From assembly GCA_002389295.1 (NCBI GenBank), contig DGOE01000033.1, positions 1 through 7,105 of the forward strand: a stretch of DNA of 7,105 bases, written 5' to 3'. This DNA comes from Flavobacteriales bacterium UBA4474. GTDB lineage: Bacteria > Bacteroidota > Bacteroidia > Flavobacteriales_D > Sanyastnellaceae. The notes below the pieces were generated by a model, which had not been told where the DNA came from, made no database searches, and was given only the letters and a program-made list of their open reading frames with translations. This document shows, piece after piece, positions 1 to 5,749 of this stretch. Each line of letters starts with the position of its first letter. The stretch's first letter is position 1. The translations under genes and the position numbers were made by a program.

Positions 1-383
1 ACGGAGTCTTGGGCGGAAAGAAACAACCACCAAGGCCGGCCCTCCCGCATCTGTCGCACGTCGTATACGTCGCGGTGGGCTGTGGCAATGTGATGCAGGC
101 TCGCATTGGAAATTCCCACAGGGGACAACAAATGAGAGAGGCTCTGTCCTGATCGCACGGTCCCCGCAGACACAATCCAATCCACTGAGTCGTTGGCGAG
201 TCCGAATTGCGCGGCCAAGCGGTCTTCCTCTGAAGCTGTTTCGGCAGGAACGGCCACAGAAATCAGTGACAACAAAGCCGAAGGCTGGCCACCGGTCTCA
301 GTCCGTCCGCAACCAGACAGAATCAGCCCTGCCGTTGCAATCAGGAGCGGATGAACCCAAATGTATGTGGACCGATTTTGCAT
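1..383 (-). CDS. Lipoprotein, probable M23-family peptidoglycan endopeptidase, N-terminal part (runs off the left edge)
   Basis: The 127 complete codons present are open from the ATG at 383 to the window edge; the C-terminus is missing. The start MQNRSTYIWV is followed by a hydrophobic stretch (about residues 13-22) and a lipobox LSGC with the lipidated cysteine at residue 25, so the product should be exported and membrane-anchored. Residues about 71-120 contain a VRSGQSLSHLLSPVGIS segment and later DVYDVRQMREG. This matches the pattern 'xGxSLxxxLxxxGxS...VFDVRxxxxG' seen in the OapA/LysM-like domain that precedes the catalytic domain of many Bacteroidota M23 metallopeptidases. Such enzymes cut peptide crosslinks in peptidoglycan. 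The zinc-binding HxxxD and HxH motifs would lie outside the window, so the catalytic role is inferred. It follows the tryptophan dioxygenase gene after 95 bases, an arrangement I associate with flavobacterial genomes. A non-catalytic envelope lipoprotein remains possible. Confidence 0.68.
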   Translation of the reverse strand, partial: MQNRSTYIWVHPLLIATAGLILSGCGRTETGGQPSALLSLISVAVPAETASEEDRLAAQFGLANDSVDWIVSAGTVRSGQSLSHLLSPVGISNASLHHIATAHRDVYDVRQMREGRPWWLFLSAQDS

Positions 384-478
384 GGATGTTGGCGGTGTAA
401 ACTTGCTTTGCCCGGGTCCTTGAACGGGCGGGAGCAAAAAAAGTTTTGCCTTGGTGCAGTTTTAACGCTTGGAGCGGA
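384..478. other. Intergenic gap between the TDO gene and the lipoprotein gene
   Basis: These 95 bases form the longest gap within the minus-strand gene run. They contain an A/T-rich inverted repeat at 434-449 (GCAAAA, four-base loop, TTTTGC), which on the minus strand shows seven T residues. A second, GC-rich one pairs GCCCG (410-414) with CGGGC (425-429). Neither is a convincing terminator: the first stem is weak and has no U tract after it, and the second is followed on the minus strand by AAAGC. I see no good match to the Bacteroidota promoter consensus (TTG near -33, TAnnTTTG near -7). The gap could carry a promoter or partial attenuator for the lipoprotein gene, or nothing. Confidence 0.35.
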
Positions 479-1450
479 TCACTTGTGCCCAATGTTCTGC
501 AGCACCCAACGCTTGCCCCATTCCTCCTGCTCTTGCTTGCTCCAGAGCTCAGGGAAGAAGATGATCTTTTGGAACCGGGGGGGCAGGTATTGCTGCCAGT
601 TGGTTCCACCGGTGGCCGCAATGTCCACGGGGTCTTTTTGCAAGTGGCGCACGGCGCTGCGATAGTGTGAGAGGGGCCAATGGACATTGACCAACTCATC
701 GAGTTCTCTCATGGCGGCCGTCAGCGCGGCAGCAGTGTTGCCACCCTCGAGGTTTTGCCACTGCTTGCGGACGTTGGAGTGGAACCGCTCTTCTGCAAAA
801 GCCACGATGTTGTTTCTGTATTTCGCTTCGAATTGCTTGAGGGTCAAGGTGGGCTCGCCAGAGGCCAACTCTGTGGCCCCCCGTCGCCAGTAGAGCTCTT
901 CAAACATGGCCTCTACGTCTTCGAAGCTGTGATCACGCCTTTCCCCGCGCAACTCAATGTGCACGAGGCGGTCCAGCGTGGTGCAGGCCAATTCCACCAA
1001 CCGGTACTGCACACTTTGGAACCCACTTGAGGGCAGCAGGGACATCCTGAATTGGAGAAATTGTCCCCGGTCCAGCCCTTCCACCATCACATCGAAGCTC
1101 TCCACCAATACCCGGAAGTAGCGGTTGATGCGGCTGATGCGCACCAGCATTTCATCCGGGTCGGGATTCGCCGCCTCATGCAGCAGTTGGAGCTCTTGCA
1201 GCGACAACTTGAAGTAGAGTTCGGTTGTCTGGTGGTAGACGATAAAAATCTGCTCGTCGGGGAAGGGGGTGACGGGTTGCTGGAGGCTCAACAGCGTATC
1301 CAGATTGATGTAGTCCCAATAAGTGGGGAAGTCGGCATGAAGCAGACCATCCAAATAAGACACCAAGTCCTGCCCCATGGCGGCATACTTGTCCCTCAAT
1401 TTCTCGAGCCGGTCCAGTACGGCGGGCTCGAAGGTGTTGGCATCGGACAT
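479..1450 (-). CDS. kynA: Tryptophan 2,3-dioxygenase (heme enzyme, first step of the kynurenine pathway)
   Basis: The 323-residue cytosolic product should insert O2 into L-tryptophan to give N-formylkynurenine using heme b. Family landmarks in order: YWDYINLDTLLSLQ (44-57); FIVYHQTTELYFK (69-81), whose His73 corresponds to the active-site histidine (human His76); FRMSLLPSSGFQSVQYR (134-150), with Arg135 for the substrate carboxylate; a late SHYRSA with His262 as the likely proximal heme ligand; and ATGGTNWQQYL (279-289), with Thr280 at the ammonium-contacting position. FFPELW (298-303) closes the core. The frame stays open upstream to 1501, but that would overlap the DUF3108 gene and add 17 basic, unlikely residues, so I chose the ATG at 1450 (MSDANTFEP). 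It starts 10 bases after the DUF3108 stop, implying co-transcription. The C-terminal ATGGTN differs from the GTGGSSG of better-known enzymes; I believe this is usual in Bacteroidota but could not check. Confidence 0.93.
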   Translation of the reverse strand: MSDANTFEPAVLDRLEKLRDKYAAMGQDLVSYLDGLLHADFPTYWDYINLDTLLSLQQPVTPFPDEQIFIVYHQTTELYFKLSLQELQLLHEAANPDPDEMLVRISRINRYFRVLVESFDVMVEGLDRGQFLQFRMSLLPSSGFQSVQYRLVELACTTLDRLVHIELRGERRDHSFEDVEAMFEELYWRRGATELASGEPTLTLKQFEAKYRNNIVAFAEERFHSNVRKQWQNLEGGNTAAALTAAMRELDELVNVHWPLSHYRSAVRHLQKDPVDIAATGGTNWQQYLPPRFQKIIFFPELWSKQEQEEWGKRWVLQNIGHK

Positions 1451-1460
1451 GGTCGGCAAT

Positions 1461-2330
1461 TTACTGCGGCCTGACCGCGATTGGTGAACCCTGCTGTTCA
1501 ATCAATTCAAGGCGAATGGACCCCACGGTCAAATCGGATTTGATGAGCACCGGGGTGCGGCGGGCATCGGCACTGACATGGATGGTCAGGTCGGCTTCAT
1601 CCTTCCAGATCCTGCCCTTCAGCACGACCGGCTGAAAAACCCAGCAATCAAACTTCCCCGCGCGAACCTCCACTTGCTCTCTGCCGGTTTTCCGTGCGCG
1701 TAGGGTGTGCACCTTTCCGTCAAGAAAGGTGGTGATTTCAACCAGCCCTCCATACGGTACGGTGTCCAAGGGCAGGTTGCGCGCGTAGTGGAATGCGGAG
1801 ACCAGGTCCTGGCAATAGGCGGGCAAAACCTGGTGTCGGGTGGTGCCCTTTTCCTTGTCCTCCGTCATGGCTGTGCGCCGGGCGGGGTCGAAGGTGATTT
1901 CGCGCTCCATGCGATACCCCCCTTCGCGCACGCTCCGGGTGAAGTGGTGTGGAAACAGGCCTGCTTGATCCACGTGTGACTCGTAGTGGTCGCGCACCCG
2001 AAACACCCAATCGAAGGCACCCGTGCTTCTCCCCGTGCCCACGACCCGCCAAGTGGGGCGGCCGTTGTAATCCGGGCCTTTCTCAGTGTGGAGCCGGGCT
2101 TCTCCGGCGGTGATGAAACCGAAGCGGACGGCAAACACCAATTCCTCATTGGCGACCTCACTGTACAGAGGAAGCGTGCGCAAGTCCAATTCCGGCCGGG
2201 AGAAGGCCGAGTCAGCCGCAATGGCTGGAGGCCGCCAAGCCCGGGCCGCCTTGGTGGAATCCGGACTGTCAGCCGCGAGGGCCATCATGGGCAGAAGGAA
2301 GCCCACCAAGGCGCTCTTTGATCGCATCAT
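1461..2330 (-). CDS. DUF3108 domain exported protein of unknown function
   Basis: The 289-residue product begins with a Sec-type signal peptide: MMRSKS, a hydrophobic core (ALVGFLLPMMALA), and a plausible cleavage after ALA near residue 19. The mature part matches my memory of DUF3108. The domain opens at about residue 61 with NEELVFAVRFGFITAGEARL, has the middle motif YCQDLVSAFHYAR (172-184), and has KFDCWVFQPVV (226-236) followed by strand-rich sequence to the end. It probably folds as a beta-barrel-like periplasmic or outer-membrane-associated domain; no biochemical activity is established that I can name. The mature chain has only two cysteines, Cys173 and Cys229, in the two best-conserved blocks, so a disulfide is possible. 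ATG codons at 2330 and 2327 are adjacent and either could be the start. It sits 39 bases after the RidA-like gene and 10 bases before the TDO gene, so it is probably in the same transcript. Confidence 0.85.
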   Translation of the reverse strand: MMRSKSALVGFLLPMMALAADSPDSTKAARAWRPPAIAADSAFSRPELDLRTLPLYSEVANEELVFAVRFGFITAGEARLHTEKGPDYNGRPTWRVVGTGRSTGAFDWVFRVRDHYESHVDQAGLFPHHFTRSVREGGYRMEREITFDPARRTAMTEDKEKGTTRHQVLPAYCQDLVSAFHYARNLPLDTVPYGGLVEITTFLDGKVHTLRARKTGREQVEVRAGKFDCWVFQPVVLKGRIWKDEADLTIHVSADARRTPVLIKSDLTVGSIRLELIEQQGSPIAVRPQ

Positions 2331-2369
2331 ATCCAGTACAACGGCAAATTCAGTGCCGAAATGTGTAAA

Positions 2370-2795
2370 TCACGAGGGAATGTGCGCCACGCACTTCAAT
2401 TCCACAGCAATGGGCGTGGGCAATGCACCGACTTCCAAAGTGGTTCTGCAAGGGCGCAAAGCGGGATCGACATGCTCGAAATGTTCGCGGTACACGCGGT
2501 TCCAAGTGGCGAAATCGCGCGGCATATCGGTGAGAAAAACGGTGATGTCCACCAGGTCTTCCCAACGGGCCCCTTCAGATTCGAGGATGGCCTTGACGTT
2601 GGCCAAGACACCCCGGGCCTGGGCCTCGAAATCAAAAGCGACAAAATTGCCGTTGTGGTCCTGCTTCAGGCCGGGAATGCCCTCGTCGTGGGCGCCACTT
2701 CCGGGAATGCGTGGACCGACGCCGCTCAGAAAAAGCAGGTCACCCGCGCGGCGGGTCAGCGGATAGAGTCCGACGGGCTTGGGGGCATTGCTCAT
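2370..2795 (-). CDS. RidA family protein, probably 2-aminomuconate deaminase-like
   Basis: This 141-residue protein is a small RidA/YjgF-fold subunit, expected to form trimers with active sites at the interfaces. Family features seen: GDLLFLSGVGPR (18-29); AQARGVLANVKAILESEG (58-75); DLVDITVFLTDM (80-91); and the C-terminal RTTLEVGALPTPIAVELK with Arg117 and Glu132, the pair matching the conserved catalytic Arg and Glu of RidA. The N-terminal KPVGLYPLTRRAGDLLFLSG and the IPG insertion near 40-42 resemble the 2-aminomuconate deaminase branch (AmnD/NbaF), which converts 2-aminomuconate to 4-oxalocrotonate in tryptophan and aminophenol breakdown, more than housekeeping RidA, which hydrolyses reactive enamines and imines. 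TDO two genes away supports this. Subfamily assignment rests on recall of motifs; RidA-family membership is secure. The ATG at 2795 is 28 bases after the miaE stop. Confidence 0.88.
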   Translation of the reverse strand: MSNAPKPVGLYPLTRRAGDLLFLSGVGPRIPGSGAHDEGIPGLKQDHNGNFVAFDFEAQARGVLANVKAILESEGARWEDLVDITVFLTDMPRDFATWNRVYREHFEHVDPALRPCRTTLEVGALPTPIAVELKCVAHIPS

Positions 2796-2823
2796 GGGGT
2801 GCGGTTTTGGTCGTTGTGGCGTT

Positions 2824-3432
2824 TCAGCCGTGCATGGTTTCTTTCTTGCCGTAGCGCTGGATGACTTCGGCTTCGTGGGCCAGAAACGCCTTCCAGCGGC
2901 CGTCGACGTCTACCCGCCCACCGTATTGCCGGGCAAACCCGATGAAGGTCGTGTAGTGCTGGGCTTCGCTGACCATCAGTTCGTGGTAAAACGTTTGGAG
3001 GTCGGGGTCTTCAATGCGCTCCGACAGCATCCGGAACCGCTCGCAACTCCGCGCTTCAATCATGGCGGCGAGCAGCAACCGGTCTACGAGCTGTTCTTCC
3101 CGACTGCCGCCTTTCTTGATAAACGCGGCCAGGTCATGGATGTAGGGGTCCTTCCGCTCGTGGCCGAGGGTCCAGCCGCGCGCTTTGATTTTTTCCACCA
3201 CCATCCCGAAGTGTTCCATCTCCTCCTGGGCAATGAGGGTCAAGGCCTCGACCAGGTCGGTCAATTCCGGGTAGCGGACAATGGTCGAAATCGCATTCGA
3301 CGCCGCTTTTTGCTCGCACCACGCGTGGTCCGTGAGGACCTCGGAGATGTTGGACTCCACCAGGGCCACCCATCGCGGGTCGGTCGGCAACTTCAGGCCC
3401 AGCATCACTTTGTCTGCAGCACCACTGTCCAT
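2824..3432 (-). CDS. miaE: tRNA-(ms2io6A37) hydroxylase MiaE, diiron oxygenase
   Basis: MiaE hydroxylates the isopentenyl side chain of 2-methylthio-N6-isopentenyladenosine at tRNA position 37, using O2 and a non-heme diiron centre. The ferritin-like pattern is complete: Glu40 in DHAWCEQKAASNA, Glu71 and His74 in EEMEHF, Glu126 in IEARSCERF, and Glu156 and His159 in SEAQHYTTF. All six ligand positions expected for a diiron four-helix bundle are therefore present. The ATG at 3432 gives 202 residues and lies three bases after the aminopeptidase P stop (TGA GCC ATG), a spacing suited to translational coupling. An internal ATG at 3405 gives 193 residues beginning MLGLKLPTDPRWV, which is how I remember flavobacterial MiaE starting, so the true start may be 3405. 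The substrate depends on MiaA and MiaB, which are not in this window. Confidence 0.93.
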   Translation of the reverse strand: MDSGAADKVMLGLKLPTDPRWVALVESNISEVLTDHAWCEQKAASNAISTIVRYPELTDLVEALTLIAQEEMEHFGMVVEKIKARGWTLGHERKDPYIHDLAAFIKKGGSREEQLVDRLLLAAMIEARSCERFRMLSERIEDPDLQTFYHELMVSEAQHYTTFIGFARQYGGRVDVDGRWKAFLAHEAEVIQRYGKKETMHG

Positions 3433-3435
3433 GGC

Positions 3436-4728
3436 TCAGCTGTTCATGGCGTCCTCGATCTCGTCGGCGTCGACCGGGATGTCGCCCATCAGGTCGTCGA
3501 ACCCGTCCTCGCGGATGACGATGTCATTTTCCAAGCGGATGCCCAGGCCTTCTTCGCGGATGTAAATGCCGGGTTCCACCGTGAAGATGTGGCCCGCCTG
3601 AATGGGCTCGTGCCACAGGCCCACGTCGTGGACGTCCAATCCGATGAAGTGGGAAGTGCCGTGCATGAAGTACTTCTTGTACGCCGGCCAGGCGGGGTTT
3701 TGCTTCTCCACGTCGTGCTTGTCGATGAGGCCCAGCCCCAGCAACTGCTCGGTCATGAGGTCACCGACCTGTTTGTGGTATTCGTGCAAGCTCACGCCGG
3801 GGCGGAGGAGTTTCGAGGCGTCGCGCATCACGCTGTGGACCGCGTCGTACACCTTGCGCTGGCGGTCGGTGAACCGCCCAGAAACGGGCAGGCAACGGGT
3901 CATGTCGCTGGCGTAGTTGCCGTATTCCGCACCGACATCCATCAGCAGCACGTCACCCGCGGCGCAGGGGGCGCTGTTTTCGATGTAGTGGAGCACGCAT
4001 GCATTGGCGCCGCTGGCCACGATGGGGGTGTATGCAAATCCGCGAGAGCCTTTGCGGACGAATTCGTGGAGGTATTCCGCTTCCACCTCAAACTCGGTGA
4101 CGCCCGGCTTCAGGAATTTCATCACGCGTTGGAAGCCGTCCCGGGTGATGCTGCACGCGTGGCGCATCCGCTCAATTTCCTCTTCCGATTTCACGCTGCG
4201 CAAGCGGTGAAGAAGTGGGGCGCTGCGCTCAATGCGCACGTGCGGATAGGTGTCGGTGAACCACTTGTTGAACCGGGCTTCGCGGGTCTCGACCAACACC
4301 TTGGCGCGGGTGTGCTCGTTTTGGTGGAGGTAACAACAGCTGCACTCGGTCACGAGGCGCTGCAGGGTGCGTTCCAGCGTGGTCAACCACTGCACCTGTT
4401 TGACCCCAGTCTGTTCCGTCGCCTGCTCCTTGGTGAGTTTGGCGCCCTCCCAAATGGCGATTTCCTCGCTCGTCTCGGTGACAAACAGGATTTCGCGGTC
4501 GGCCGGGTTGTGGGCGTCAGGGAACAGCAACAGCACGGTCTCTTCCTGGTCCACACCGGTCAGGTGCAGCATATTGGAGTCCTGGCGAAAAGGCAAGGTG
4601 CCGTCCGCACCGGTTGGATAGGTGTCGTTGGAATTGAACAGGGCCAAGGATCCGGGGCTCAATGCGTCGGCAAGGGCCTTGCGGTTGCGGATGTAGTTCT
4701 CGGCAGAAAGGGGCGGGTATCGCAACAT
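3436..4728 (-). CDS. pepP: Xaa-Pro aminopeptidase (aminopeptidase P, M24B metallopeptidase)
   Basis: The 430-residue cytosolic enzyme should remove N-terminal residues preceding proline, using two metal ions (usually Mn) in a pita-bread fold. Residues 1-170 form the N-terminal aminopeptidase P domain (RNRKALADALSPGSLALF; LPFRQDSNMLHLTGVDQEE). The catalytic domain follows from about 175. Metal ligands read as Asp264 and Asp275 (MDVGAEYGNYASDMTR), His360 (HGTSHFIGLDVHDVG), Glu385 (TVEPGIYI) and Glu400 (IRLENDIVI). His356 and His367 match the additional conserved active-site histidines of E. coli PepP. The frame is open upstream to 5007 but those 93 residues run antiparallel through the methyltransferase gene and look non-coding. 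I chose the ATG at 4728 (MLRYPPLSAENYI), giving the length I expect for Bacteroidota and lying 20 bases after the methyltransferase stop. No signal peptide is seen. It is followed almost without gap by miaE. Confidence 0.94.
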   Translation of the reverse strand: MLRYPPLSAENYIRNRKALADALSPGSLALFNSNDTYPTGADGTLPFRQDSNMLHLTGVDQEETVLLLFPDAHNPADREILFVTETSEEIAIWEGAKLTKEQATEQTGVKQVQWLTTLERTLQRLVTECSCCYLHQNEHTRAKVLVETREARFNKWFTDTYPHVRIERSAPLLHRLRSVKSEEEIERMRHACSITRDGFQRVMKFLKPGVTEFEVEAEYLHEFVRKGSRGFAYTPIVASGANACVLHYIENSAPCAAGDVLLMDVGAEYGNYASDMTRCLPVSGRFTDRQRKVYDAVHSVMRDASKLLRPGVSLHEYHKQVGDLMTEQLLGLGLIDKHDVEKQNPAWPAYKKYFMHGTSHFIGLDVHDVGLWHEPIQAGHIFTVEPGIYIREEGLGIRLENDIVIREDGFDDLMGDIPVDADEIEDAMNS

Positions 4729-4748
4729 GGCGGCGAAGTTACGGAGGG

Positions 4749-5651
4749 TCACGGGCGCTCGAGCCGGAGCAGGGACCCCGTGGGCAGGACTTGGCCTGTT
4801 CCGCTCTCCAAACACAGCTCGCCCACCTCCATGCGGGCTTCTGGCAGGACGGTCCGCCACAGGTTCTCCAGAGAGGAAGGGCTCAGCCCCGAGTAGGTGT
4901 TCATGACGAGCGAACCGCCGGGGGAAACCAGCTGCGCTGTGGCGCTGATGAGCTGGCCGATTTGATCCTCCAGTTTCCATTTCTCGCCTTTGGGTCCCAA
5001 GCCCCAAGAAGGGGGGTCCATGACGATGAGGTCATAGGTATTGCCCCGCCTCAACTCCCGGGTAGCAAACTTCAAGGCGTCCTCCACGCACCAGCGGATG
5101 CCATCCAAACCGGACAATTCCATGTTCATTCGGGTCCAGGTGACCACCTGTTTGATGGCGTCCACATGGGTAACCTCGGCGCCCACCGCCCGAGCCGCCA
5201 ATGAAGCGCCCCCCGTGTAAGCAAAGAGGTTGAGCATGCGCTTGCCGGGCCCCATTTTTTCGGCGACCCAATCCCAGTTGTTCCCCTGTTCGGGAAAGAC
5301 GCCCACGTGTTTGAACCGGGTGAATTCCAGCGAAAAGTGGATGGTCTGACCCGTTACCAAGGGGTATTGGATTTCCCAATTGTCCGGCACGCTTTGGTGG
5401 GGGACCCATTGCCCTTTGGTGCGGCCCGTGGGCATGAATTCAGCAGCGGCCATGCGCTTCCAGGCGTCCAAATCCATCCCCCGGTCCCAAATCGCATGGG
5501 GCTCAGGCCGAATGAGCACCAAGTCTCCAAACCGCTCGAGGCGCGCACCCGCACCACTGTCCAGCAACTCATGGTCGCGCCAATTCCGCGGGAACCAGCG
5601 CTGGAGCGCGGTGTGTTCTGTTTGGGAGGGGCGGGCTTTGGGCGTCGACAT
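4749..5651 (-). CDS. Class I SAM-dependent methyltransferase, RlmI/RlmK-like catalytic domain, probable rRNA methyltransferase
   Basis: The product is 300 residues from the ATG at 5651. Residues 29-57 (LLDSGAGARLERFG, then RPEPHAIW) are the usual opening of this family in Flavobacteria. A Rossmann domain follows: motif I MLNLFAYTGGASLAARAVGA (139-158), an acidic loop HVDAIKQVV with Asp164, VEDALKFATREL (189-200), and the catalytic-region motif MDPPSWG (211-217). The arrangement matches the COG1092-type methyltransferases related to RlmI and RlmK. The N-terminal PUA domain of RlmI is absent, so the RNA target cannot be named and rRNA is an inference. The frame stays open to 5960, but a start there would overlap rnr by more than 200 bases. 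An ATG at 5711 is possible but would leave only 38 bases for two divergent promoters. It is the first gene of the minus-strand run. Confidence 0.86.
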   Translation of the reverse strand: MSTPKARPSQTEHTALQRWFPRNWRDHELLDSGAGARLERFGDLVLIRPEPHAIWDRGMDLDAWKRMAAAEFMPTGRTKGQWVPHQSVPDNWEIQYPLVTGQTIHFSLEFTRFKHVGVFPEQGNNWDWVAEKMGPGKRMLNLFAYTGGASLAARAVGAEVTHVDAIKQVVTWTRMNMELSGLDGIRWCVEDALKFATRELRRGNTYDLIVMDPPSWGLGPKGEKWKLEDQIGQLISATAQLVSPGGSLVMNTYSGLSPSSLENLWRTVLPEARMEVGELCLESGTGQVLPTGSLLRLERP

Positions 5652-5749
5652 GGGAGCGGGAAGTTCGCAACACCAGCGGGACAACGTTTGATTTTCCCGG
5701 TCGAATCGCATGGAGAACCAACGAAATTGCGTGAAATAGAAGATTGTAG
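5652..5749. promoter_or_regulatory. Divergent intergenic region, presumed promoters for the methyltransferase run and for rnr
   Basis: This 98-base stretch separates two divergently transcribed genes, so it should carry a promoter for each direction. It is more A/T-rich than the flanks. On the plus strand AACGTTTG (centred near 5686) partly matches the Bacteroidota -7 element TAnnTTTG, but I see no good TTG the right distance upstream. The stretch just before the rnr ATG (ATAGAAGATTGTAG) is A-rich without a Shine-Dalgarno motif, as is common in this phylum. No operator palindrome was seen. The promoter role is inferred from gene arrangement. Confidence 0.4.

Noticed and set aside
434..449. 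Possible rho-independent terminator after the TDO gene
   Set aside because: The stem is six mostly A-T pairs and the T run lies within the stem and loop, not after a GC-rich hairpin.
298..699. Minus-strand frame of 133 codons across the TDO end and the lipoprotein start
   Set aside because: It is out of frame with both TDO and the lipoprotein, whose reading frames carry recognisable motifs; composition is low-quality and Ser/Arg/Thr-rich.
2779..4896. 705-codon open frame on the plus strand opposite ridA's start, miaE and pepP
   Set aside because: It is antisense to genes with complete catalytic motifs. Its product is rich in H, V, G and F with no recognisable domain, as expected for the complementary strand of GC-rich coding DNA.
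4729..5007. Upstream extension of the aminopeptidase P frame
   Set aside because: These 93 codons overlap the methyltransferase C-terminal coding region in another frame, and the sequence is Arg/Pro/Gly-rich without domain features.
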